From Monosporascus cannonballus (lineage: Eukaryota > Ascomycota > Sordariomycetes > Xylariales), in NCBI GenBank assembly GCA_004154925.1, contig QJNS01000082.1:124001-188000 (forward strand): a stretch of 64,000 bases of DNA. Direction: 5' to 3'. Below, piece by piece: positions 12,541 to 23,880 of the stretch. The notes beneath the pieces were generated by a model. It saw only the letters and a program-made list of their open reading frames with translations, had not been told where the DNA came from and did no database searches. The translations under genes and the position numbers were made by a program. The stretch's first letter is position 1. Each line of letters opens with the position of its first letter.

Positions 12541-13108
12541 GAGAAGCATATATGACTGAAGAAGGAATGAATTGTTAGATTGTTCGACCTCTCGAAGGTC
12601 CTAGATAGAAGGTGAGGGTAACGAGCCCTCTTTATATACACAGAAAAACAGTGGTAGCCAAGAGACACGGCTACCGGAGTGGCGAAAGCGATAGCCGCTA
12701 GTCTGAAGACTAGCTAAGCCAAGGCGTTCTAGATTCGACACACCACCCCCCAGCTGTTAGGAACTAACAGCTGAAGCCCTCATTATGCTGAAGAATTACC
12801 CAAAAAGGAAATACCGTGGTGGTTAGAAAAATGAAGGAGAAAGGATCATAAATTTTCGGTGGTCTCGGTGTCATGGAACCCGAGGCCACTGAGAACTCCC
12901 AATGGGATTCGAACCCATGCTTTCAGGTGTTAGGGCCTGACGTCATACCGCTAGACCACGGAAGCTTTGTTGGAAAGCTTCCTCACTGACCCAATATTTG
13001 AGGTGGTCTAGGGTTCGGGAATAGGGAAAGTGCAACGGAAACGATTGATCAGAAGGAAATGGGAGCAACAGCCTTCTGTTGCTGGGCAACGCTGGGGATG
13101 GATCAACA
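12540..13108 (-). repeat. Copia 3' LTR
   Basis: On the minus strand a purine-rich tract (GAAGGAAGCCTAGGAAG) is followed by TGTTGATCCATCC at 13108, a typical LTR start immediately after the pol stop codon. The left edge is set by where similarity with the second copy fades (12540-12553). The LTR contains a tRNA-like unit at 12895-12965. Confidence 0.65.
12895..12965 (-). ncRNA. tRNA-like sequence with A and B boxes inside the LTR
   Basis: The 71-nt minus-strand segment folds as a tRNA: acceptor GCTTCCG/TGGGAGT (with wobbles), D arm GTC..GAC, anticodon stem TCAGG/CCTGA, T arm ATGGG TTCGAAT CCCAT. It carries an A box (TGGTCTAGCGG) and a perfect B box (GGTTCGAATCC). The anticodon loop appears to have 8 nt (CCCTAACA), one too many, so a working tRNA is doubtful. 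The second copia copy has the same unit at about 58991-59061, so it belongs to the element rather than being a neighbouring gene. Confidence 0.55.
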
Positions 13109-13112
13109 CTTC

Positions 13113-14530
13113 CTAGGCTTCCTTCAGCCTTGAAGTAACGTCCTGAAGATTCAGTAACCTGACGAACTTCTGATGCTGCTGGAGCTTCAGGGGTTTGGTG
13201 AGGCCATCCGCCACCATGGCGTTAGTGGGCGTCTATTCGATCTTCATCCTTCCTGCTGCGTGAATTTCGCGAAACCAGTGATTATGGACGTTAGCGTGCT
13301 TCAGCTTCGTGATCAGGCGTATGGCTTCTTCAGTGACTAGCCGTATCGTCTGCTTATTGTCCACTTGGATAACTAAGTCCTCGCCTAGCTTTAGCCTAAT
13401 AACCTTAAATAACCTTAGCATGAAAAAGGCTTCCTTAACGGTTTGTAACAGGGCTAATAGTTCAACCTCCGTATTCGAAATAATGATTATATCCTGCTTA
13501 TTAACTTTCTATACGATAGGGCCACCGAAAAGTAATAGCACGAATCCCTGGGAGCTCTTTCGGTTAAGGTTATCCGCGAAAAAGGCGTCACTTGCGTATA
13601 GGAACGATCGCACGTTAAGATCTTCGTTACCTCCGAATTCCAAGGCTAGGGTACGTATGGAATAAGCGTGAAAAATAGCCTCGTCAACGGCGTAAGGCTA
13701 GGGTTCTTGCAATAACGTAACAGGTGGGGAAACAGCTTTAGCTAGGTCCGGGCGAATAGCGACAGCTCCGTATAACGGGCTTCCGACCCCTTCGAGATAT
13801 ATTTTCCCGACGCTACCGACGCTTCGCCTTGATACTCCTTAAGATCCCTTTATCTAGGGACCTTGAAATGACGTTTCCCGAACTTGGATAATTCGAAGCG
13901 GGTATATAGCTTCTCCCAGTAAGTGTCCCGTGATAGCCACAGCTTCCTAGCCGCGCGGTCCCGCAGGATACGCATCCCAAGAAACCACTGTAGCTCTCCA
14001 AGGTTATTGATATGGAAGCGTTGCATTAGCTTTTCGAGGAATTCCTTAGCACGTGCTGTATCGCGAATCCTGTACATCATGGCTATATCGTCCACGTAGA
14101 AGAACAACGTCAGCCAGCCATTAGTCATAACGCATGGATCATCCGGAACGGGTTTCAGTCCCAGTTCCTCCAATCCTGCTGTTAGGTCCCGTTGCCACAG
14201 AAGTGGTGACCGCCTTAAGCCGTACAGGGCCTTCCGGAGCCTCAGACAGAAGCCCGGGCGTGCGAATCCCTGTGGGAAGCATACATACACTAGCTCATCG
14301 AGGTCGCTGTGCAGGAACGCGTTGACAACGTCAAGCTGACGAAGCTCAAGCTAATAACGCTCGTGAAGCTAACATTAGGTTGGTTATAGGGAACGCGTCC
14401 GACGCTATCCGTGATCAGATGATGTGGCACGACCCAAATTGAGCGACGATCAACAGCGCATCCATTAACGAAAAGGTTCAATTTACCGAAGCGCTTTCTT
14501 AGCGTCGCCGCGGGTATCGTCTGGACCGTC
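13113..14530 (-). pseudogene. Copia pol remnant: reverse transcriptase and RNase H
   Basis: Copia reverse transcriptase blocks are clear: LELRQLDVVNAFLHSDLDEL (about 14288-14350), KALYGLRRSPLLWQRDL, FYVDDI with the catalytic YVDD intact (14087-14101), and GELQWFLGMRI. RNase H follows with VDNKQTIRLV and TPTNAMVADGLTKPLK, ending at TAG 13113-13115. At least one frameshift (about 14350) and stop codons (for example in LHERY*LEL and MKIE*TPTN) interrupt it. Gag, protease and integrase are absent. The enzyme would have copied the element RNA; this copy cannot make it. Confidence 0.85.
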
Positions 14531-14799
14531 ATTGCGCGGGGGAGGGGGAAGACCTGGTCGTGGTGTCATCTAGCGCATCGTCTACAGGTACGTGTTCGCG
14601 CTCGTGCTGGGGCGGTTGATCCCGCTCGGCCTGGACGCGAAAGGGTTGGTGCCTCCGAACGCGTCACCCGTCTGGCTCGGGGGCGACTGGGCAACCGCTG
14701 GTCCAGAACGTGGGCCGAGACCACCAGCTCCCTCGAGCTCGACGCCAACGGAGGCCGACTACGGAGGCCGACTGCAGGGGGCCATGCCAGTAAACCCCC

Positions 14800-17100
14800 T
14801 CGCGGTGGACGAAGTTGTCTTAGATGCTGAACCCGAGGTCCGTTGGTGCTGCTGGGGACGACCCTGCCGCCCACCGCCTTCGAGTCGCAGGCCACAGAGA
14901 TAATCGTGGCGACACTCTTGGAAGGCGACCTCCCAAGCATGCGCATGGCCGAGGGGAGGTGCGAGATCTGGTGCATGGTCTTGCTGGCGTCCGAGTAGGT
15001 CCCTGAGCTGGTGTTGACGCCTCAGGTTTGGTCCAGTAGTACCCGGCCGTGGCGACATGCTGTCCAGGACCCCGGGCACGGCCGTGTTCGCCGTCTCGAA
15101 GATGGGGCCGAGGTTGGCCTTCGGGGAGCCGAACTTCGTAAAGTGCTCGCCGTTCTTGAGCTCAGGCCTCCCGATAATTGGCTGAGATCATCGCCAGGCC
15201 CTCCTTCGTCCACTTGGGCTCGTTGGTGCCCGAACCGATTTTCTTGCCGCCGATGACGCCGGCGGGGCTGTACGTGGGGCCGCTCGTCCCGGCGACGGAG
15301 GCGGCCTTCTTGGCTGCGGACTTGCTCCTGAACTTCGACGGGGCCTTGCTGGGGGTCGCCTTCTCGGTCTCGCCGCTGGGCTCATAATCGGGTCCTTGCG
15401 CGTGTCGAATTCGCTTTCGTCTAAGCTGGCGCCTCGTGTTCCCGTTCGTTTTCCGTCCCCGTTGCCGGCACCTCCCCTGCGCCCCCTCTCCCAGCGCTGC
15501 CTCGTCAACGCCTTCTTCCCCGCCCCCGTCACGGGTGCCGCTCCCCCAATCACCTTGCCGCTGCACACGAACGTCAGGCCGGCTCCTCCCCCTCCCAGCG
15601 CGAAGTCGGGTTCTGGTTCTCGCTGATCAAGTAGCCGCCGTCTAGGCCGAGGTGGGAGTTGACGCACTTGGAGATGTTGGGCTCGTAGAATGTGGGCGCG
15701 CTTTGGTATTCGAGCATGAAGCCATCGGCCAGGGCGCCCGTCGTGGGCTCGATAAACTCGACCTCGTTTTTCCGCATCTACGCGATCGCGGGGTGCTTCT
15801 CGATGCCCTCCGCGCTTAGGAGCCTGGCCTTGGCGGGGAGCTGAAGTTACCCTAAGTGCCCCCTCGCAATGGCCAGGCAGTGCTTGTAATGGATCAGCTT
15901 GATTATGCAGCCCAGGGTCTGGATCGAGCCTCCGCGGAAGTTAAAGGGCCTGCTTTATCCTTACGGTGGTTATGCAGTTGCACCTTGGGCACGTAATCAC
16001 CTATCTGCTCGAGATGTAAGGGCTGTACATCTCGAGCTTCTGGTTCCGTTCGGGGTACGCGATCCTGATAATGCAAAGTGTAGTCCATAGCTACGGTGCT
16101 TCCTTAACATGTAGAGCATTTGTTCGGTACGCGTTCGTTTTCAACATCATGTTCTCGATCGTGCACTATTCCGGGCTCCTCCTCGCGTTCATGTGGCGTT
16201 CGTCTTCGCGCGTCAGTCCCCGTCCGCCTCCGAACACACCCGTTCGAAGGCGAACCTCCCCCTGTCGCGGCCTCGGATCCTCCTGTACTCCATGCATATC
16301 CCGCTTATCATCGCATGGTAGTCGGTGAGGATGCGCCTGGTGCCGGAGCCCATGTAGAGCTCGATCACGTACTGGCTGTCCTCCAGGCCGTCGGGGTCGC
16401 AGTGGAAGAGGCACCTCGAGAGCAGGATTGCGAGCATGAGCGCCAGCGCGTCCCCGGAGGCGGGGTGGGTGGTCCTCGCTGAGCCCATGGCCTCGGTGGC
16501 GTCCGGGTTCGCACAACGTCAGGAGGGGTGTGTCCATCTGCATCGCCCTCACGACGCCTTGTAAAGATGGCCGTCGGCTTGCACTTGACGCACACGATCC
16601 AGTTCCTGTAGTTGTCCACGAAGTCGGTCGTCATGACCTAGATCGTAGTCTTGCACTCGAGTCGGCCTCCGTCAGGTGCTCCATCAGCGTGCTCATTGCT
16701 CTAGAGCCTGTTTTCGGCTGCTTCGTCGGTTAGAGCCTGACCACCTCCTTCAGCCTCGAGGTCGTACGTCGCCTTCCCCTTGCTGGCCAAGATCAGTTCC
16801 ATACCGTGGCTCGTCAGGGTCAGCTTGTTCGTGGGCTTCAGCTTCCTGAGGTAAGGCATCCCGTACATCAGCGTCATGGCCATCTCTCTCGATATCGCCT
16901 TTATGGCGTTGCACAGGGCCTCGGGCTTAACCTACCGTCATTTCGCGCCCGCCGCACAGGGTCAACATCGCCGATAGCATGTCTGCAATTTCGTCGTCCG
17001 GTATCTAACCAAACGCACCGGTCCTCCAACGAAAAAAGCCAACAGCTTCGTCCAGCCCAGGATCGTCGATTCCTACTACGCACGTAGTGCCAAGTTCTTT
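14800..17100 (-). pseudogene. GC-rich decayed coding region, family not recognised
   Basis: Minus-strand segments in successive frames look protein-coding: KELGTTCVVGIDDPGLDEAV (about 17040-17100), EALCNAIKAISREMAMTLMY (about 16860-16920), TTDFVDNYRNWIVCVKCK (about 16580-16632), SQYVIELYMGSGTRRILTDY (about 16310-16380), FMLEYQSAPTFYEPNISKCV (about 15660-15720), a Lys/Ser/Pro-rich linker (about 15270-15380) and YSDASKTMHQISHLPSAMRM (about 14950-15000). At least six frame changes and several stops lie between them. Base composition is clearly richer in GC than the NRPS-like gene or the CHAT-NACHT gene. I do not recognise the family; a host gene, a transposon gene or a captured foreign gene are all possible. 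The left end abuts the truncated copia element. Confidence 0.45.
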
Positions 17101-19236
17101 GGTATCAGATGTTTCGGCTAAGGGGGGAGCGGTCGACGGCTCGGTGCACCCAAGTTACCGTCCAATGTTGCATGTCGAAAGCCGCGCCGGCCTCCGTCGT
17201 TAGCTCCATCTTGCCAGCGTCGATATTACCGTCGGTACAGCGCCGAGTTCAATGTGATGTGCATATTTCCCACAAGTATGCACCTCGTCGCACAACTTAG
17301 AGATACTTGACACAAGAGTTACCGGCGGGTGGAACTGGTCGCGATGCCAGACGTGGCGGCAGAAGCAGACATCCGGAATATTTGGCACAAAAGCAACGTA
17401 GCCCAGCTTATGGCCAAAGGGTGTCCCAAACTTAAGGCCACAGGCGCAGAAGCGGTCAGTCTAATGACAGTATTAATACGCAGAACTGTCGGATAACAGA
17501 TCGCTGAAGGCCGCAACCGCCGTACGGGTAATAACGTGAACTCCACATGAAAATGCAAAACCAGGTACCGAAAAGGTCCGTCCACCGAACTGACATGAAG
17601 CCTTCTTTTCGAAAAGCAGGAAAGAAATTTAGTAAAAACTCAAGTACTGTCTGTTAGAATAAGTGGCATAACTCTTATGTCGCATACTACATCATCTTAA
17701 CAAGGTCAGCGCGATATACGACTCATAGTAATCTGTTAAGTAACACCCATTATGCGTTCCTAAAGCGATGGAATCGATGTTAGCGAAGTCGGAAGCCTCC
17801 TAGGTTACTACTTTTGGATTCATTATTGCACTTTCAGCTCTCCCCCGCCGTTCTCCCCCGCCGTTTTAGCCCCCGCCCGCCCTAAAACGGCGGGGCCTAA
17901 AACGGTCAGGGGATAAGAAGGCCACATCGACCTTCACAGCATTTTTAGGCCCACCCGGCCCTTCAGTTCCCCCCCGCCTGGAGATGTCTTATGCTTCGAA
18001 TTCTGGAATCACGAAGGCTATAGTCAGCATACGTTGAAAACAAAGCAGACTGTGACCTTCATCCCAATATAAAGTCGCTTTTTCAGAATCGTCGAACACT
18101 TGTATACCTGGCAACAGTTTCAATATCTCTCTCGATATGTTGCTAGTGATAAAGATTTAAAAAGACAGTGTTTGCTGGGTGCATTTTGTTTGGCTACGGT
18201 GACGAAGCCATAGACGCGCGTTACAACATAAATACAATTGAACAACCATATTCTATCTGATATCCATTGTTACCGGGCGCCACCATTCAAAGAGATGTGC
18301 AGATAGAGAAGGTATATATATCTCCTCCTCTTACCTTCTCCAGCTTATTATCAACAGCTATCAATAGCAACAATATGGGAAAGGGATATGTAAGTGCAGG
18401 ATACGACGTAGCAACCTCTCTTTCGTCGCTTTGAGCAGCAGCATCCAAACACCCTTTTACAACCCCATCCCGAAAATATGTCTCAGGTGCCCACCGTCTG
18501 GGAGTGCAGCGCGTGCTCGCCGACACTGGATTATGCCTACCACCAGGTATGCCACTAGCTGTTTGCGGACGAAGCCTCGGGGCAATAATATGCATGTGGC
18601 CATCCCATATATGCATTACCTGTGGAACTTGGTAGGTACAGCAGGACGGCACGCGGATACAAGCAAACCAGCACCTTACCGAGGAGGAGAGAAAATCCAT
18701 AACGCGCAAGCCGGGGAAAAGCAAGCCCTTTTGCAAGTATTTTTTTTGACGGTAGCAGTTCCAAAAGCTCGAAGGGTACTTTTTTTAAGGAAAGTTCGAA
18801 ACGCTTTAAATACTGCTATTTTAAAAAGTAGAGTTACTGAACAAAAATTGAACGGATAACGAAAGTATATTTAATAAGTAAAGCTATTAATTAATAACAT
18901 ACATTATACTTATCTTTTAACTTACATAATATTGCAACGGAAATTCTTAATCCGTAAAATGCGCAAATAACTCGTAACTATGCACAATTAGGCTAGGGGT
19001 GAAGGGGGGCGCCCCGCTGGCGCCCTCCTTTAACGCACCGCTGCTTCATATCAAATTCACCGAAATCGCATATGTATAAGTAAATTCACGAAAGTATATA
19101 CGGATAGCGCAGTGGCTGAGTACTGTTTACTAATTGAGGCAAAAGGCAAGCCAACATGACTACGTAGTTAGCGGAGTGGTAGGTAACTAATGGGGGCTAC
19201 GTTGATGCCCTGATACTATATACGGTAACAGAGTCC
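17101..19236. other. Spacer between decayed region and NRPS-like gene
   Basis: No supported gene. The segment holds a short plus-strand open stretch (about 17334-17486) with no recognised domain, a C-rich inverted repeat (17856-17895), and a small hairpin-forming GC run near 18995-19030 (GGGGGCGCCCCGCTGGCGCC). The part from 18,770 to 19,080 is AT-rich. Confidence 0.45.
17840..17906. repeat. C-rich inverted repeat with duplicated arms
   Basis: CCCCGCCGTTTTAG (17856-17869) is perfectly inverted as CTAAAACGGCGGGG (17882-17895) around a 12-nt spacer. Each arm is partly duplicated outward: TCTCCCCCGCCGTT occurs twice on the left and CCTAAAACGG twice on the right. It could form a strong hairpin and may be the end of an unidentified mobile element. 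Confidence 0.6.
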
Positions 19237-22200
19237 TTACAACCCCCATGCCTGCATCCAACCCACCAAATGGTCTTTTTGAATAGGCGGCAATCTTCTT
19301 GCCGCTTCGCTTCCAGACGACAGGTTGCCGAGCTCGACCTTGACTTCGGTCGTCTCGCCTCCGAGCTTCTGCTTGTAAAAGTCAATCAGCTTGAGCCCCG
19401 GGTTCTCGCCGACGACGTGGGCCCCCTTCTTGCCGCTGTTCTCCAGACGGGAAATCCACTCGGCAGCCGGGACCACCTTCGGCGCGACCCTAACGAGCGC
19501 TGGAAGTAGTTCGCCCCAGCTCGTCGTCTTCGGGTTCGTCACGTTGTAAACGACGAAGTTTCTGTCCTTCTCGCGGGAGGAGACGGCCGCGGTAAGCTCG
19601 GACACGATGGTCCCCAGCTCGTCGACCGGGACCCAGTCGATGTCGCCGCCGATGGACTCGGGGGCCGCACCGAGATATTTAGAGCTCAGGACGAACGACG
19701 GGAACCATTCCCACTCGTTCCATACCCCCGTGCCCGAGAGCGGCCCACAAATCTGGCCAACCCTGATCACGGCGGACATTCCTGCCCCGGGCTGCGCGGC
19801 GTATTTTTCTAGTAGGCATTCGCAGATATGCTTTGACAGCGCGTAGCCCTGCTGTAGAAGGCCCTTCGCCTCATCTGGACCCAAGACTGCCTCTGGTACC
19901 GACTGGCTGGTGTTGGTCCTGTTACGTCCCGTCGTGGTGATCGCGGCTGCAATGCTCGACAGAAAAAGCACGTCAGGGACGTAGTGGCACTCAGCAGCTA
20001 GTTTCAGGAGATTGACCCACGCTTGGATTTGTGGCTCGAAGGACCCAAGACTTAACAGGAAGTTGACTGGGTAGGCATTATGTATGATGCAGGTCGCCTC
20101 ATCGACAAGGGTGGAATACTCAGCCTCCGAGAGCCCAAGGTTTGGCTGGGCTAGTTTGCTCTGCAGGAAGACCACTCGCTCGTTGTTTTCTGTGAGTTTT
20201 GGTAACTTCCGCTTTTGGAACGACGCGATTTGCTTTGCTTTGGCATCGGGGCTGCGATTAAGGCAAATCACTTTCTTGACTTCCGGCTTCGATAGGAGAG
20301 ATGTGAGTATGTAGGGCCCGAGGGAACCCGTTGACCCTGTGAGCACAACTGTTTCGGCGTTGTGTATAGTTGCAGTGGGACGGTTGGAGATCGTTGGTAA
20401 CTGCTTTACGTACTTCTCCAGAAGAGCCTCCGGGTCATCGCGTCTCTGTGTCGCAGGGCCTGCTTGCGATTCATCTTGAGACATTATTACGGACAATGCC
20501 TCGGCCATTTGCGTAATCGTCGTTGCGGTATACAGGAGCTTATAGTTGATAGCATCCAGCCTCTCGTCTTCGATTCCGTTTTGGCGAAGGGCAGCCTTCA
20601 ACCGTGCGGAGACTACAAAGATGGCCAGGGAGTCGATGCCACGGGCAAAGAGGTCGTCATCGACACCGAGACCAGAATTATCATTCTCCAGGTCCAAAAT
20701 CTGCAAGTACATTTCTTTCAAAAAGGGGATCAAATCTGCCGGCTTCCTAGATCGCAGAGGTGGCAATCCTGATGTAAGAAGGCCCTCTTCCGCCTTCGCG
20801 TATAGTTCCTCGATCTCCTTGTCGTAGGCTTCAATAGTGAATCGTCGTTGAATCGTCCCCTTTCCGGTCTGCGAAAACGGTTTGTCCTTCGAGGTAAAAA
20901 GAACTAACTCCTTCGGAACGCGTCCGAACTTTGGCATTTTGTTGTTTGCTTCGTTGATAGTCGGCCATAACCCATCGAGGATCTCCCTCTTAGAGCCAGT
21001 GGTCGGTTGGGCTGAGTTTTTCAATTCGATTAGCAAGCATAACCTAAAACGATGAGATCCAGCTACCAAGGCGCCGTTAATGTCTGGATGAGCGCTTATC
21101 GCATTTTCCATTTCGGTCGGGTCCATTTTGAGCCCGTTCGACATGACTACCCAGCTATCAAGCCGTCCCCTGTATATCCACCAGCCTCCATCGCCGTCTG
21201 CAGGCGAGAATAGGTCTTTGGTCCGGAATTCGGCCTGAAGATGGGGCTGGGTGTGGAAGTAGCCATATGTACGGTTTGCGAGATCAGTCCTCGTAAAAAC
21301 GAGCTCGTAAAAGCCGGGCACAACTTCATCCATCCTTTGGCCGACGTCCATAAACTTAAGAGCGTTCCAACGCGAGTTATCGCCGGAAGAGATGACAGAG
21401 GCCGGTCCGCCTTCCGTGCTCCCATACAAAGGGAACAGATGCTGGATGTGTTTAGAAAGCTCCAGTCCCCGCGCTGGGTTCAAAGGTCCGCCACTATATG
21501 CTACGTGTTTCAGCTTGGAAAGGGCATCCAAGCCAGGCGGGTAGCTAAGCATGGCTTCGAGCATAGAAGGTGGAACAACAGCCGCCGTACACCCGCCTGC
21601 TTCAAGCATGACGGCAAGGGTCGGTTGGGATAGCTTCGACCCAGGCGCTGGTAGCACGAGCGTGTTGTCAAGGAAGAAAGTATCCAGAGTCATCAAGATC
21701 CCAGCAACCTAAATGTTCCGGGTTAATCAGGTGTGTCCAAATCGTCAGGGCGGTTGGCTTAGGAATCTCACATGAAAGAGAGGGAACGGCATAAGAACAT
21801 TCTGGTTCTGGGCGCATTCATGCAGCAGGTTAGCACCCTCAGAAGGATTGTCGTCGGCTGCGGGAACATGTGCGGATGCTAGCATAGTTGCAGCCTTGTG
21901 AGTCCAGTATACAGGCTTTGGGTGACCAGATGTCCCTGAAGTATGGAGACACATAAAGGGGGTGCTTTCGTTGAAATATTCCTCAAAAGGAAACGGCTCC
22001 ACATTTTCTTTGCTAAGGAGACCGGGAAAGTCCTGCGTAGGCTGAGTGGTAATCATGTCTTGTGTAGCCTCTGCGAGAGGCGCTACCATATGGGCAACCT
22101 CTGGCGCATGCAAGAGGGTTCTGATCCCGGTGATCTGGAAGAGGTGCCGGTTGGCTGGGGTAGAATTCCCAAGAGATGGGAAGATGACCTAGGGCCCTAA

Positions 22201-22545
22201 TAAGTCTCAAGTTCACCGTTGCTCGAGCATCTGTTCCTGAAAAGAGTACCTATCCGACCTAGCGAAGTAGAAAAGAGCTATCACGATAAGACGTACGCAT
22301 TTGCCGGTTTTCATGGCCGCAAGAGCCCATAGAGTGTACCGGATGTCATTTGGACCCATATAAGCGAACTTATCAAATTGTTCACGGTGGAGGAACCAGG
22401 CTGCCCGATTCGATGCTCTCTCAACGTCGGCAAAGGAGAACTCGCGACGCTCCCCATTGCTGTCAACGATAGCGAAGACGGGCCGCTGACGAGATTGCCG
22501 GTCTCTCAGAATGTTTAGGAAGGATACTTCGGCTGAGTTTGCCAT
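19237..22545 (-). CDS. NRPS-like enzyme: adenylation, carrier, thioester reductase
   Basis: Exons 22297-22545, 21772-22188 and 19237-21708 give 1045 residues with no interruption. Exons join in phase 0 at GTACGT...CTAG and GTGAGA...TTTAG introns. The start is ATG 22545; the frame is open a little further up but only to GTG. Domains: adenylation (TSGTSGHPKP 166-175, YGSTEGG 317-323, YRGRLDSWVVMSNG near 401-414, Lys near 505 in TGKGTIQR), phosphopantetheine carrier (GIDSL, Ser near 582), and an NADPH-dependent reductase (TGSTGSLG near 679-686, YALSK with Tyr 844 and Lys 848). Such enzymes activate a carboxylic acid as adenylate, hold it as thioester, and release an aldehyde or alcohol, as in fungal aryl acid reductases and aminoadipate reductase. 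The substrate cannot be read from the sequence. It is the only clearly intact gene here; no tailoring genes adjoin it. Cytosolic location is inferred from the absence of a signal peptide. Confidence 0.93.
21709..21771 (-). other. Intron 2 of the NRPS-like gene
   Basis: Donor CAT|GTGAGA, acceptor ATTTAG|GTTGCTGG; removal restores FPLFHVAGILM, a conserved adenylation-domain block. Length is 63 bp. Confidence 0.85.
22189..22296 (-). other. Intron 1 of the NRPS-like gene
   Basis: Donor GTACGT follows codon 83; acceptor CCCTAG precedes GTCATCTTCCC. Removal restores the conserved block GKCVIFPSLGNST of the adenylation domain. Length is 108 bp. Confidence 0.8.
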
Positions 22546-23880
22546 GATTCTCAATTTGCAAATACGGGCGCTCAACACGGGGGTGGGTGAAGGGACGAAG
22601 GGTGGTCTGGCAAGCTGTTGTTGTTTTCAAGGAGATTGGTATCAATAAATGCCGCGACCCTAACGGGGGACATTGACTGCTCTCTGCATGATGAGCCGAA
22701 GGGGATCTCGTGTTTATGAGCTTAGGGCCACCTTGTGGGCGACTGTAGGTGTAAGACAATGGCCGGCGAAGACTAGCCGGACGATTCCCCTCTTCTCTCG
22801 GGCCCAGAAAACCCCAAGCGTGTAATACCGCGGCCGGTGTAGGATCCTGCAGTTTTACGCAGAGATGCAGCATTATTGGGAGTTCAATGCTGCAACCAAG
22901 TCTTAAGATACGGTATTACACGTCTAGAAAATGGCGCCAAGGTCTATGTAATATCACTTGTCAGTCTCACTGGTTGTCCAAGCGGGCAATGCTTTTAAGG
23001 ATTGGCATGTTCATTTTGCGCTTCCAACCACATATGAGTCCTGCACCAACGCTTACTCCGCCATCCGCCAAGATCATGGTTTGCTCCTCCCTTCCAAGGC
23101 TAATATGATACATCACAACGCAGCACGATCTTGGTCTGGACTTGGAACGACACCCACCTTGCATTACAATCAGACTCCCCTCATTCGCATGTAGGTACGA
23201 AGTAGCGCGTGATTACATAAAATCCGCGATCATTCACTTTACTTGATCCGTCAGCGGTCTCTGTGTGTCCCGGTTCATACAAATGAGGGCGGCGCCGGTG
23301 GTATTCCAAGGAGGCAACTGGTACAGAGCAGCTTCTTTGTTTTCAATTGATACCAAGCAAGGGATCAGGGGCCGCTCGATGTCGCACTGTCCACTGCCTT
23401 CATAATTTGAAATCATAGGGTCATTTCGGGATGCCATGCTTCCGGTCTCAAATTAACGGCAATGACGGCGCAGTGCTTCTCAGGCTCGCACAATGTAACG
23501 TAATGATCAACCTACTGCCCGTCCTTTCATAATCCAACCGGGCGAAACATCCGCCACTTAAGGGAAGAGCATGCCGCAGAGCAGTGTCGGAAAAGCGGGA
23601 AAAACAAGAGACAGCCTGGCAATAGCAAATGTACTTTGCGTGTGGCTTTGGGAAGGCCGAGCCCAGGCCCGCTACTAGACGAGGTTACTTTGTTGGGTTC
23701 GCTGCCCCCCCCCCACATCGGTCGCTGTCGTGGGTTACACCAGCGAGCTGTTATGGCCTGACGCCCATAGGCCCAAACAAACGGTCGGATACGACACTAG
23801 ACATCCTGCGACCTTGGCAAGATTACGTAACTTTGATCCAACTAGATTCTAGGATCCAGAAGGAAGCTAATAAGGCATAA
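22546..23880. other. Upstream region of the NRPS-like gene
   Basis: GC-balanced DNA without a supported gene. It presumably holds the promoter of the NRPS-like gene, but no TATA box or known operator could be identified. A short minus-strand frame at 23234-23437 (67 codons, starting MASRNDPMISNYEGSG) has no recognised domain. The AT-rich block begins at about 23,880. Confidence 0.45.

Larger units (their letters stand above)
12540..14530 (-). mobile_element. Copia LTR retrotransposon, 5'-truncated, little RIP
   Basis: Minus-strand copia element with 3' LTR (about 12540-13108), RNase H and reverse transcriptase. It is cut near 14,530, so integrase and gag are missing and only one LTR remains. 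A RIP-damaged homologue in the same orientation runs from about 58,617 to the window end. This copy lies in GC-balanced DNA and shows few transitions, whereas the second copy is saturated. Confidence 0.85.

Noticed and set aside
15188..15667. 159-codon Pro/Arg-rich minus-strand frame
   Set aside because: Open because of high GC; another frame over the same DNA carries the more protein-like blocks.
18287..18736. 149-codon minus-strand frame and overlapping plus-strand frame 18431-18859
   Set aside because: Mutually overlapping, no recognisable domain or splice signals, and adjacent DNA is non-coding.
19100..19185. A-box-like TAGCGCAGTGGCTGAGTAC, possible tRNA
   Set aside because: No B box or T arm follows, and no cloverleaf could be drawn.
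2800..23880. GC island as cargo of a Starship-type giant element
   Set aside because: A STAND gene is present, but no DUF3435 tyrosine recombinase or element boundary is visible.
19237..23880. NRPS-like gene as part of a biosynthetic cluster
   Set aside because: No oxidase, transporter, transferase or regulator could be recognised next to it.
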